Below, piece by piece: positions 51,458 through 59,409 of a DNA stretch of 64,000 bases. This stretch comes from Nocardioides sp. YIM 152315 (GTDB taxonomy: Bacteria > Actinomycetota > Actinomycetes > Propionibacteriales > Nocardioidaceae). A program made the translations under genes and the position numbers. The DNA is taken from NCBI RefSeq assembly GCF_029210375.1, contig NZ_JARGER010000037.1:511723-575722 (forward strand), given 5' to 3'. Each line of letters starts with the position of its first letter. Position 1 is the stretch's first letter. The notes under the pieces are model-generated. The model did not search any database, was not told the DNA's origin, and saw nothing but the letters and a program-made list of their open reading frames with translations.

Positions 51458-51891
51458 ACGAGCGTCGTACGGCGGTCCCGCCGCTGATCGTCACCCAGGA
51501 CAACTCCTTCTTCTTCGAGGGCGCGGCCGCGGGGCGGCTGCTGATCCAGCGCTGCGCCGACTGCGGCACGCTGCGCCACCCGCCCGGCCCGACCTGTCCG
51601 CAGTGCCGGTCGTTCGAGTGGGACACCGTCGAGTCGAGCCGACGCGGCACGCTCCACTCCTGGACGATCTCCCACCACCCGCAGGACCCGGCGTTCGAGT
51701 ACCCGCTCGCCGTCGGCCTCCTCGACCTCGAGGAGGGCACCCGGCTGGTCGCCGACATCGCCGGGGTGCCCCACGACGAGCTGCACATCGGCATGCCGCT
51801 CGAGGTCGGGTTCGCCGAGCACGCGCACGGCGCCGTGCTCCCGCAGCTGCGCGCGCCGGGCGCTTCCCGGACCGAGGAGGGAGAGTCATGA
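51454..51891 (+). CDS. DUF35/OB-fold protein with intact zinc ribbon (ChsH2 C-terminal-like)
   Basis: 145 residues. The N-terminal helix is followed by the zinc ribbon 'RCADCGTLRHPPGPTCPQC' (CxxC-x10-CxxC) and an OB fold ('GTLHSWTISHHPQDPAFEYP', 'LAVGLLDLEEGTRLVADIAG'). It provides the acyl-CoA-binding partner that thiolase-like Ltp2 proteins need for retro-aldol cleavage. ATG 51454 overlaps the stop of mini-ORF copy 1. In contrast to the DUF35 protein at 9044, all four cysteines are present. Confidence 0.9.
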   Translation: MNERRTAVPPLIVTQDNSFFFEGAAAGRLLIQRCADCGTLRHPPGPTCPQCRSFEWDTVESSRRGTLHSWTISHHPQDPAFEYPLAVGLLDLEEGTRLVADIAGVPHDELHIGMPLEVGFAEHAHGAVLPQLRAPGASRTEEGES

Positions 51892-52295
51892 GCATCCCCA
51901 CCCACGACGTCGGCACGACGCTGCCCGAGCTCGCCCTCGAGCTCGACCGCACCACGATCGTCGCGGCCGCCATCGCCTCGCAGGACTTCGAGGACGTGCA
52001 CCACGACCCGGGCAAGGCCGCCGAGCGCGGCACGCCGGACATCTTCATGAGCATCAACAGCAGCAACGGGTTCGTCGACCGCTACGTCACCGACTGGACC
52101 GGGCCGCGGGGGCGCATCGCCTCGGTCTCGCTGCGGCTCGGCGTGCCGGCGTTCCCGGGCGACACCCTGCGCCTGAACGGCGAGGTGCTCGCGGTCGACG
52201 GCGACCGCACCACGATCAAGGTGGTCGGGAGCAACGACCGCGGACCGCACGTCACGGCCGAGGTGGTCGTCGTGCCGACCGGGGGTGTGCGATGA
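51888..52295 (+). CDS. MaoC-like hydratase subunit (ChsH1-like)
   Basis: 135 residues, close to the ~130 of ChsH1. 'TIVAAAIASQDFEDVHHDPG' carries the hydratase residues, and 'RLGVPAFPGDTLRLNGEVLA' is the central hot-dog strand pair. The order MaoC/DUF35, small MaoC, Ltp2 is the same as Rv3542c-Rv3541c-Rv3540c in Mycobacterium tuberculosis (from memory). ATG 51888 after GAGGAGGGAGAG. Overlaps the thiolase-like gene by 4 bp. Confidence 0.88.
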   Translation: MSIPTHDVGTTLPELALELDRTTIVAAAIASQDFEDVHHDPGKAAERGTPDIFMSINSSNGFVDRYVTDWTGPRGRIASVSLRLGVPAFPGDTLRLNGEVLAVDGDRTTIKVVGSNDRGPHVTAEVVVVPTGGVR

Positions 52296-53470
52296 GCGGC
52301 TTCTCCGGCGCCGCGGCGATCGCCGGCATCGGCGCGACCGAGTTCTCCAAGGAGTCCGGGCGCAGCGAGTGGCGGCTGGCCTGCGAGAGCGTGCTGGCTG
52401 CGCTCGACGACGCGCAGATCGGCGTCGAGGAGGTCGACGGCTTCGCGCTCTTCACGATGGAGACCAACCCCGAGATCGCGGTCGCGCGGGCGCTGGGCAT
52501 CCCCGAGCTGACGTTCTTCAGCCGCATCCCCCACGGCGGCGGCGGCGCCTGCGCGCCCGTGCAGCAGGCCGCGCTCGCGGTGTCCTCCGGCGTCGCCGAC
52601 GTCGTGGTGGTCTACCGCGCCTTCAACGAGCGCTCGGGCCACCGGTTCGGCTCCGGTCCGCCGCCGTTCGCCTACGTGCACAACACCGACCAGGAGTACC
52701 GCAACTGGATCAACCCCTACGGGCTGATGACGCCGGCCCAGCAGGAGGCGTTCCTGGCCCGCACCTACATGCACAAGTACGGCGCGACCAGCGAGGACTT
52801 CGGCCGGGTCTCCGTGCTGTCGCGCAAGCACGCCGCGCGCAACCCGAAGGCCTGGTTCCACGAGCGGCCGATCACGCTGGAGGACCACCAGGCCTCGCGG
52901 ATGATCGCCGACCCGATCCGGCTGCTCGACTGCTGCCAGGAGAGCGACGGCGGGCAGGCGCTGGTGATCGTGAGCACCGAGCGCGCCCGCGACCTCCCGC
53001 ACCCGCCGGCCGTGATCACGGCCGCAGCCCAGGGCGTCGGCCCGCAGCAGATCTCGATGAGCAGCTACTACCGCGACGACATCGACGCGATGCCCGAGGT
53101 CGAGCTGGTCGCGCGCCAGATGTGGGCGCAGGCCGGCCTCGGGCCCGACCAGATCGACGCCGCGGTCGTCTACGACGCGTTCACGCCCATGGTGCTGCTC
53201 CAGCTGGAGGAGTACGGCTTCTGCGGCCGGGGCGAGGCCAAGGACTTCATCGCCGACGGCCACCTCGAGGTCGACGGCCGGCTGCCGGTCAACACCCACG
53301 GCGGCCAGCTCGGCGAGGGCTACCTGCACGGCGTCAACGGGATCGCCGAGGGAGTGCGGCTGGTCCGCGGCACCTCGGTCAACCAGCCCGACAAGGCCGT
53401 GGACAACGTGCTCGTCACCGCCGGCTCGCCGGTGCCCCACAGCGCGATCGTGCTGAGCGCCGACCGCTGA
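52292..53470 (+). CDS. Ltp2-like thiolase-fold retro-aldolase
   Basis: 392 residues. No thiolase nucleophile Cys ('PHGGGGACAPVQQAALAV' is the matching region). The tyrosines I recall as essential in Ltp2 are found at the same numbers: Tyr294 in 'VVYDAFTPMVLLQLEEYGFC' and Tyr344 in 'GGQLGEGYLHGVNG'. Ltp2 with DUF35 cleaves a branched 3-hydroxyacyl-CoA to a ketone plus a short acyl-CoA. The gene follows MaoC/DUF35/MaoC genes as in steroid side-chain operons, giving strong contextual support. Confidence 0.9.
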   Translation: MSGFSGAAAIAGIGATEFSKESGRSEWRLACESVLAALDDAQIGVEEVDGFALFTMETNPEIAVARALGIPELTFFSRIPHGGGGACAPVQQAALAVSSGVADVVVVYRAFNERSGHRFGSGPPPFAYVHNTDQEYRNWINPYGLMTPAQQEAFLARTYMHKYGATSEDFGRVSVLSRKHAARNPKAWFHERPITLEDHQASRMIADPIRLLDCCQESDGGQALVIVSTERARDLPHPPAVITAAAQGVGPQQISMSSYYRDDIDAMPEVELVARQMWAQAGLGPDQIDAAVVYDAFTPMVLLQLEEYGFCGRGEAKDFIADGHLEVDGRLPVNTHGGQLGEGYLHGVNGIAEGVRLVRGTSVNQPDKAVDNVLVTAGSPVPHSAIVLSADR

Positions 53471-53505
53471 CCACTCGCACCCTCGACGAGGGAGACGGAG
53501 GAACC

Positions 53506-54714
53506 ATGACCGACCGCATCACCTATGCCCGGGCCACGCACGGCGAGGAGGAGATCCAGGCCGTCCTCGACGTGCTCCGCAGCGGCCACCAGGGCCTGCG
53601 CATCGGCAAGCACGTCGCCTCGATGGAGGAGCGGGTCGCCGCGCTCACCGGCAAGCAGCACGGCGTGATGTGCAACTCGGGCTCCTCGGCGCTCTACCTC
53701 GCGGTCGAGCTGCTCGGGCTCCCCGAGGGCAGCGAGGTCATCACCTCGCCGCTCACCTTCTCCACCGACGTCGCGCCGCTGGTGCGCGCCGGGCTGGTGC
53801 CGGTCTTCGTCGACGTCGAGCCGGCGACCTTCAACGCCGACGCGGCGAAGATCGAGGAGCTGGTCACCGAGAGGACGGGGGCGATCCTGCTGCCCAACCT
53901 CGCGGGCAACGCGCCGGACTGGGACGCCGTACGCGCGGTCGCCGACCGGCACGGGCTCAAGGTCATCGAGGACACCTGCGACGCCCTGGGCGCCACCCTG
54001 CGCGGGACGCCGACCGGGGCGCGTGCCGACTACAGCTGCACCAGCTTCGCGATGGCCCACATCATCACCTGCGCCGGCACCGGCGGGATGGTGATGATGG
54101 ACGACGAGGCCGACCGCGAGAAGGCGCTGCTGCTGCGACGGTGGGGCCGGCGCTCGGAGCCGAACCTCTTCGGCAGCAACGGCGTCGGCCGGGTCTTCCG
54201 CGAGCAGCTCGACGGGGTCGACTACGACAACGACTTCATCTTCGACGTGCTCTCGTGGAACTTCGAGCCCTCCGAGCTCGGCGCCGCCTACGGGCTCAAG
54301 CAGCTGGACAAGCTGGCGACCAACTACCGGCGTCGCAAGTCGACATTCGAGGCGTACACCGCCGCGTTCGGCGCCCACCCCGAGCTCTTCACGACGCCGG
54401 TCGAGCAGCCCGGTCTCGACACGGCCTGGCTGTGCTACCCGGTGCTCGTCAATGCCGACGCGCCGTTCTCCCGAAGCGACCTGCAGGAGTCGATCGAGGC
54501 CGACGGCATCGACACCCGCACCGTGTGGAGCGGCAACGTCACCCGACACCCGATGATGGACGGCGTCACCCACCGGGTGCCGGACGACGGCCTGCCGTAC
54601 GCCGACGCCGTCTTCGAGCGGGGCATGAGCCTGGGCATGAGCCACGGCCTCTCCGACGCGGACGTCGAGCGCGTCACCGACGCGGTGCACCGCTTCGCCG
54701 CCCGGTGGGCCTGA
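53506..54714 (+). CDS. DegT/DnrJ/EryC1-fold PLP protein with His in place of the PLP lysine
   Basis: 402 residues of sugar-aminotransferase fold: 'LRSGHQGLRIGKHVASMEER', 'MCNSGSSALYLAVELLGLPE' (phosphate-binding), 'VIEDTCDALGATLRG' (Asp for the PLP nitrogen). At the internal-aldimine position ([FS]F-x3-K-x2-T) it has 'TSFAMAHIITCAGTGGM', i.e. His185. A His here is known for the PMP-dependent 3-dehydratases ColD and RfbH/E1. The CxC-type Fe-S motif of E1 is absent, so ColD-like chemistry is the nearest known model. It sits between Ltp2-like and thiolase genes (stop overlaps next ATG), an unusual place for a sugar enzyme. Confidence 0.85.
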   Translation: MTDRITYARATHGEEEIQAVLDVLRSGHQGLRIGKHVASMEERVAALTGKQHGVMCNSGSSALYLAVELLGLPEGSEVITSPLTFSTDVAPLVRAGLVPVFVDVEPATFNADAAKIEELVTERTGAILLPNLAGNAPDWDAVRAVADRHGLKVIEDTCDALGATLRGTPTGARADYSCTSFAMAHIITCAGTGGMVMMDDEADREKALLLRRWGRRSEPNLFGSNGVGRVFREQLDGVDYDNDFIFDVLSWNFEPSELGAAYGLKQLDKLATNYRRRKSTFEAYTAAFGAHPELFTTPVEQPGLDTAWLCYPVLVNADAPFSRSDLQESIEADGIDTRTVWSGNVTRHPMMDGVTHRVPDDGLPYADAVFERGMSLGMSHGLSDADVERVTDAVHRFAARWA

Positions 54715-55874
54715 TGGCCGCACTCGCGGACACGACGCCGGTCCTGCTCGACGCGGCTCGCACGCCGTTCGGCCGGCGCGAGGGCTGGCTGGCGCCCGTG
54801 CACGCGGCCGAGCTGCTCGGCCGCGCCCAGACCGGCGTGCTCGACCGGCTCGGGCTGGACCCGCAGCGGGTCGACCAGGTCGTCGGCGGCTGCGTGACGC
54901 CCGTGGGCGAGCAGTACGGCCACGTGACCCGGACCGCCTGGCTGCACGCCGGGCTGCCGCCCGAGACGGGTGCGACCACGATCGACGCGCAGTGCGGCAC
55001 CGCCGCCCAGGCGACCCTGCTGCTCGCCGGCCAGATCGCCATGGGCGCCGTCGACGTCGGCGTCGCCTGCGGCGTCGAGCTGATGTCGCGGGTGCCGCTG
55101 ACCCCCAAGTCCGGCACCGGGCTGGGTACGCCGCGCCCCGCGAGCTGGGCGCTCGACACCCCGGACCAGTACACCGCCGCCGACCGCATCGCCGCGCACC
55201 GTGGCCTGACCCGCGCCGACCTCGACGCCTTCGGGCTGCGTTCGCAGCAGCGCGCGCGGGCCGCCTGGGACGCGGGGCTCCTCGCCGACCAGGTGCTGCC
55301 GGTGGCCGTCGCGGCGGACGACGGCACGACGACCGTCGTCGACCGTGACCAGGGCTTGCGCGAGACCAGCCTCGAGGCCCTCGCCGGACTGCGGCCGACC
55401 CGCGAGGGCGGGCTGCACACCGCCGGCACCTCCTCGCAGGTCAGCGACGGCGCCAGCGCCGCGGTGCTCGCGTCAGCCGCGGCGGCCCGCGACCTCGGCC
55501 TTACCCCGCGCGCGCGGATCCTCGCGCACTGCGTCGTCGGCGGCGACCTGGAGCTGATGCTGGACGGTCCGGTGCGCGGCGGCCGGATCCTGCTGGACCG
55601 TCTCGGGATGAGCGTGGCCGACATCGACGTCTTCGAGGTCAACGAGGCGTTCGCGTCGGTGCCGCTCTCCTTCGCCCGCGTGCACGGGGTCGACGAGGAC
55701 CGGCTCAACCCGACGGGCGGCGCCATCGCGGTCGGCCACCCGGCCGGCGCGACCGGCATCCGGCTGATCGCGACCGCGCTCGGCGAGCTGGCGCGGCGGG
55801 ACGCCTCGGTGGCGATGGTGGCGATCTGCGCGTCGGCCTCGACCACGTGCCTGGTGTTGGAGCGACTGGCATGA
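54714..55874 (+). CDS. Acyl-CoA thiolase (acetyl-CoA acyltransferase)
   Basis: 386 residues. The nucleophile is in 'TTIDAQCGTAAQATLLLAG', the His in 'GGAIAVGHPAGATGIRLIAT', and 'NEAFASVPLSFARVHGVDED' is family-typical. The C-terminal C-x-G-x-G motif is altered to 'AICASASTTCLVLERL'; the Cys is kept. It thiolytically shortens a 3-ketoacyl-CoA. Its stop overlaps mini-ORF copy 2. The presence of both a true thiolase and an Ltp2-like retro-aldolase in one operon suggests two successive cleavages. Confidence 0.9.
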   Translation: MAALADTTPVLLDAARTPFGRREGWLAPVHAAELLGRAQTGVLDRLGLDPQRVDQVVGGCVTPVGEQYGHVTRTAWLHAGLPPETGATTIDAQCGTAAQATLLLAGQIAMGAVDVGVACGVELMSRVPLTPKSGTGLGTPRPASWALDTPDQYTAADRIAAHRGLTRADLDAFGLRSQQRARAAWDAGLLADQVLPVAVAADDGTTTVVDRDQGLRETSLEALAGLRPTREGGLHTAGTSSQVSDGASAAVLASAAAARDLGLTPRARILAHCVVGGDLELMLDGPVRGGRILLDRLGMSVADIDVFEVNEAFASVPLSFARVHGVDEDRLNPTGGAIAVGHPAGATGIRLIATALGELARRDASVAMVAICASASTTCLVLERLA

Positions 55875-55945
55875 ACACCCCACGAAACTGCGGGCTTCCC
55901 CCGCTGCGCTCCTCCAACCCACACTTCCGCGGGGACCCCGCATGA
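55871..55945 (+). CDS. Mini-ORF repeat copy 2 (24-residue peptide)
   Basis: ATG 55871 to TGA 55943-55945, with ATGA overlaps at both ends (thiolase stop; fused dehydrogenase start at 55942). The peptide differs from copy 1 in only three residues (I16N, G22D and A23P); it starts MNTPRNCGLPPLRSS and ends NPHFRGDPA. Start-to-start spacing to the next gene is 71 bp. Confidence 0.6.
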   Translation: MNTPRNCGLPPLRSSNPHFRGDPA

Positions 55946-58149
55946 GCACCTCGGCCGGCCTCGCGACGACCGAGGTCCAGCGCGACCTCGCCGAGGTCGC
56001 GCGGCGTAGCACCTCCTGGGAGCAGGTGGTCGAGCTCGGCCTGCACGCCGTGCACCTGCCCGAGGAGCTCGGCGGTGGCGGTGGCCTCGCCGAGCTGGCC
56101 GTGGTGGTCGAGGAGCTCGGCCGCTCGCTCGCTCCCGTCCCGCTCCTGCCGACGGTCGTCGCCAGCGCCGTCGTGGCCGGCAGTGCCGCCGGGTCTGCTC
56201 GGTCCGAGGCGCTCACGGCGTACGCCGACGGTGCGACCGGGGTCGTCGTCGGCGGCGCCGGGCTCCTCGCGCGCTCAAATGGCGCGGGCTGGCGGGTCGA
56301 CGGTCTCAGCGCCCCGACCTCCGGCCTCCCGGGCGCCGATGTGGTGCTCGTCCACGCGCCCACCGCCGACGGCGGCGAGGTGTGGTGGCATCTGCGCCCC
56401 GGGCCCACCGCCGTCGTCCAGGACCGCCACGCGGTCGACCTGACCCGGTCCTGCGGGGTCCTCGTCCTCGACGGACACGTGGTCGAGCCGGACGACGTGC
56501 TGACTCCGCCAGCGCCGCCGACCCGCGACCTCCTGACCAACGCTCTCCACGCCGCCGAGGCCGTCGGGCTCGGCCGGTGGCTGCTCGACACCGCGGTCGA
56601 GCACGTGCGGACGCGCCACCAGTTCGGCCGGCCGATCGGCTCCTTCCAGGCGATCCACCACAAGGTGGCGCTGATGCTCGTGCGCCTCGAGACCGCCACC
56701 GCGGCCGCCTGGGACGCCGCACGAGCCGCCGGCAGCACGCCCGAGCAGCAGGCGCTGGCCGCCGCCCAGGCCGCGCTGGCCGGGCCGCCGGCCGCGGTCG
56801 ACCTGGCGGTGGAGTGCGTGAGCCTGCTCGGCGCGATCGGCTTCACCTGGGAGCACGACGCCCACCGCTACTGGCGGCGGGCCCTCGCGCTGGCGACCGC
56901 GGTCGGGCCGGAGTCCACCTGGGCGCGCCGGCTCGGCGAGCTGTCCCGGCTCCATGCCCGCGACTTCGCGCTCGTCCCCGGCGACGCCCTGCCCGACCTG
57001 CGCGCCGAGATCGCGCCCGCCCTCGACGCGGCGGCCGGCCTGGCCGCGGACGAGGGCGTGATGACCGGGTGGGGCCCGGTCCGCGGCGGCCCGCGTCGCG
57101 CCGCGCTCGCGGAGGCGCGGCTCGTCGCGCCGCACTACCCGGCCCCCTGGGGCCGCGACGCCGGGCCGCAGGAGCAGGCGGTGATCGCGCAGGAGCTCGC
57201 CCGGCGCGGCATCCCGCAGCCCACCACCGTCATCGGAGAGTGGGTGCTGCCGACCCTCCTCGAGCACGGCACCGACGGGCAGCGTGAGCGCTTCGTGTGG
57301 CCGACGCTGCGCGGCGAGATCGTCTGGTGCCAGCTCTTCAGCGAGCCCGGGGCGGGCTCCGACCTCGCCGGCCTGTCCACCAGGGCCCGCCGCGTCGAGG
57401 GTGGGTGGATGCTGACCGGCCAGAAGGTGTGGAACTCCTACGCCCACGAGGCGGACTGGGGCGTCTGCCTGGCGCGGACCGATCCCGCCGCGCCCCGCCA
57501 CGCCGGCATCTCCTACTTCCTCGTCGACATGCGCGGCGCCGGGGTCGACGTCCGGCAGATCCGGCAGGTCACCGGGCAGGCGGAGTTCAACGAGGTCTTC
57601 CTCGACGACGTGTTCGTGCCCGACGACTGCGTGGTCGGACAGCCCGGCGACGGCTGGCGCCTGGCCACCACGACCCTCGCCAACGAGCGGCTCAACATGG
57701 GCGCGGCGCTCGGCCACGGCGGCGCGACCCTGCTGCGCCGCGCGATCGACGACGGCACGTGCGCCGCGACGCCGGAGGAGGCGCTGCGCGTGCTGGGAGA
57801 GAGCACCTCACGCGAGATGGCGCTGTCCGCGCTGGTCCTGCGCGGCGCGCTCGCCCGGCTCGACGGCCAGGACCCGGGGCCGACCGTCAGCGTCCAGAAG
57901 GTCTGGAACGCGATCGCCCAGCGCGACGGGTCGCGCGCCCTCGTCGGCGTGCTCGGCCCGCAGGGCGCGATCGACGACCCGGCCACGCCGTACGCCCTCG
58001 ACCACCTGGGCCTGCCGGCGGTGCTCTTCGGCGGCGGCACCATCGAGATCCAGCTCAACGTCATCGCCCGCCGGGTCCTCGGGCTGCCCGGCGAGCCGCG
58101 GAAGCCAGCGCCCACCCCCGTCGCCAAGGAGCCGACCCGTGCACCCTGA
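55942..58149 (+). CDS. Fused two-domain acyl-CoA dehydrogenase (FadE34-like)
   Basis: 735 residues with two acyl-CoA dehydrogenase units. The first (about 10-340) has 'RTRHQFGRPIGSFQAIHHKV' and 'GAIGFTWEHDAHRYWRRAL'; the second (about 370-720) has 'LFSEPGAGSDLAGL', 'GQKVWNSYAHEADWGVCLAR' and the helix-G base E582 in 'TTLANERLNM'. Fusion of a catalytic and a partner unit is known for FadE34 (ChsE3), which acts on steroid side-chain CoA esters. ATG 55942 overlaps mini-ORF copy 2. Overlaps the next dehydrogenase by 11 bp. Confidence 0.92.
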   Translation: MSTSAGLATTEVQRDLAEVARRSTSWEQVVELGLHAVHLPEELGGGGGLAELAVVVEELGRSLAPVPLLPTVVASAVVAGSAAGSARSEALTAYADGATGVVVGGAGLLARSNGAGWRVDGLSAPTSGLPGADVVLVHAPTADGGEVWWHLRPGPTAVVQDRHAVDLTRSCGVLVLDGHVVEPDDVLTPPAPPTRDLLTNALHAAEAVGLGRWLLDTAVEHVRTRHQFGRPIGSFQAIHHKVALMLVRLETATAAAWDAARAAGSTPEQQALAAAQAALAGPPAAVDLAVECVSLLGAIGFTWEHDAHRYWRRALALATAVGPESTWARRLGELSRLHARDFALVPGDALPDLRAEIAPALDAAAGLAADEGVMTGWGPVRGGPRRAALAEARLVAPHYPAPWGRDAGPQEQAVIAQELARRGIPQPTTVIGEWVLPTLLEHGTDGQRERFVWPTLRGEIVWCQLFSEPGAGSDLAGLSTRARRVEGGWMLTGQKVWNSYAHEADWGVCLARTDPAAPRHAGISYFLVDMRGAGVDVRQIRQVTGQAEFNEVFLDDVFVPDDCVVGQPGDGWRLATTTLANERLNMGAALGHGGATLLRRAIDDGTCAATPEEALRVLGESTSREMALSALVLRGALARLDGQDPGPTVSVQKVWNAIAQRDGSRALVGVLGPQGAIDDPATPYALDHLGLPAVLFGGGTIEIQLNVIARRVLGLPGEPRKPAPTPVAKEPTRAP

Positions 58150-59338
58150 CCTCTCGCCGCGCTCGAAGGCGCTGCGCGCCGAGCTGCGCGCCTACTTCGA
58201 CCGCACCATCGACGACGCCGACCGGCGCGCCCTCGTCGACCAGACCGAGGGCGGCCCGGTCTTCGACCGGATCCTGCGGCGGATGGGCGCCGACGGCTGG
58301 CTCGGGCTCGGGTGGCCGGAGGAGTACGGCGGCCGCGGCGACGACCCCGAGGCGCTCTACGTGTTCTACGACGAGGTGATCCGCGCGAACGCCCCGCTCT
58401 CGCTGGTCACGCTCAACACCGTCGCGCCCGCCCTGATGAAGCACGGCACCCGGGCGCAGAAGGACTTCTTCCTGCCGCCGATCCTCGCCGGCGAGCTGAT
58501 CTTCGCGATCGGCTACACCGAGCCCGGCGCCGGCACCGACCTCGCCTCCCTCAGCACGCGCGCCGTCGTCGAGGGCGACGAGCTGGTCATCAACGGCCAG
58601 AAGATCTTCACCAGCGCGGGCGTCTACGCCGACTGGGTGTGGCTCGCCGTGCGCACCGACCCCGACGCGCCGCGGCACCGGGGCATCTCGGTGGTGCTGG
58701 TGCCGACCAGCGCGCCGGGCTTCTCCGTGACCGAGATCCACACCGTCGGCGGCATCAGCACCTCGGCGACGTACTACGACGACGTCCGGGTGCCGTTGAC
58801 CAACGTCGTCGGCGACCTCAACCAGGGCTGGAGCCTGATCACCGATCAGCTCAACCACGAGCGCGTGGCGCTCGCCGCGCGCGGCGGCATCGCCAACGAG
58901 CTCTACGACCAGGTGCTCGAGTGGGCGCAGCACGAGACGTACGGCGACGGCGTGGTTTACGACCTCCCCTGGGTGCGCAGCACGCTGGCCGACGTCTACG
59001 CGCTGCTCAGCGCGACCTCGCTGGTCAACCTCCGCCTGGTCGCCGACGTCGCCGGCAACACCCTCGGCGGCGGCGACTCCGCGGCCGCGAAGGTGCGGGG
59101 CACCGAGGCGGTCGTGGAGGCCTACGGACGGCTGCAGGAGGTGCTCGGCGCCACCGGCGTCCTACGACCCGGCAGCGTCGGCGCCGCGCTCGAGGGTCGC
59201 GTCGAGACGCTCGGGCGGCGTGCGCAGAACAACACGTTCGGCGGCGGCACCAACGAGGTGATGCGCGAGATCGTGGCGGCCAAGTGCCTCGGCATGACCG
59301 TCGGGGCGCGGCGTATCGAGAAGAAGGAGACGGCATGA
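58139..59338 (+). CDS. Acyl-CoA dehydrogenase, catalytic subunit
   Basis: 399 residues. 'AIGYTEPGAGTDLASL', 'INGQKIFTSAGVYADWVWLA', base E241 in 'QLNHERVALAARGG', and 'FGGGTNEVMREIVAAK'. Start GTG 58139 lies inside the upstream gene. Closely related to 44335. Its natural partner (59406) is separated from it by mini-ORF copy 3 rather than by the usual short overlap. With 55942 this operon encodes two full heteromeric dehydrogenases. Confidence 0.92.
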   Translation: MHPDLSPRSKALRAELRAYFDRTIDDADRRALVDQTEGGPVFDRILRRMGADGWLGLGWPEEYGGRGDDPEALYVFYDEVIRANAPLSLVTLNTVAPALMKHGTRAQKDFFLPPILAGELIFAIGYTEPGAGTDLASLSTRAVVEGDELVINGQKIFTSAGVYADWVWLAVRTDPDAPRHRGISVVLVPTSAPGFSVTEIHTVGGISTSATYYDDVRVPLTNVVGDLNQGWSLITDQLNHERVALAARGGIANELYDQVLEWAQHETYGDGVVYDLPWVRSTLADVYALLSATSLVNLRLVADVAGNTLGGGDSAAAKVRGTEAVVEAYGRLQEVLGATGVLRPGSVGAALEGRVETLGRRAQNNTFGGGTNEVMREIVAAKCLGMTVGARRIEKKETA

Positions 59339-59409
59339 GCACCCCACGAACTCGCGGGCTTCCCCCGCTCCGCTCCGCCAGCCCGCGATTCCGCGAGGAC
59401 CCCGCATGA
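59335..59409 (+). CDS. Mini-ORF repeat copy 3 (24-residue peptide)
   Basis: ATG 59335 to TGA 59407-59409, overlapping the dehydrogenase stop and the next start by ATGA. The peptide begins MSTPRTRGLPPLRSA and ends SPRFREDPA. 64 of 75 bases match copy 2, with no indels. Here the RNA hairpin is perfect: TCGCGGGCT pairs with AGCCCGCGA, and CTCGCGG can also pair with CCGCGAG. Confidence 0.6.
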   Translation: MSTPRTRGLPPLRSASPRFREDPA

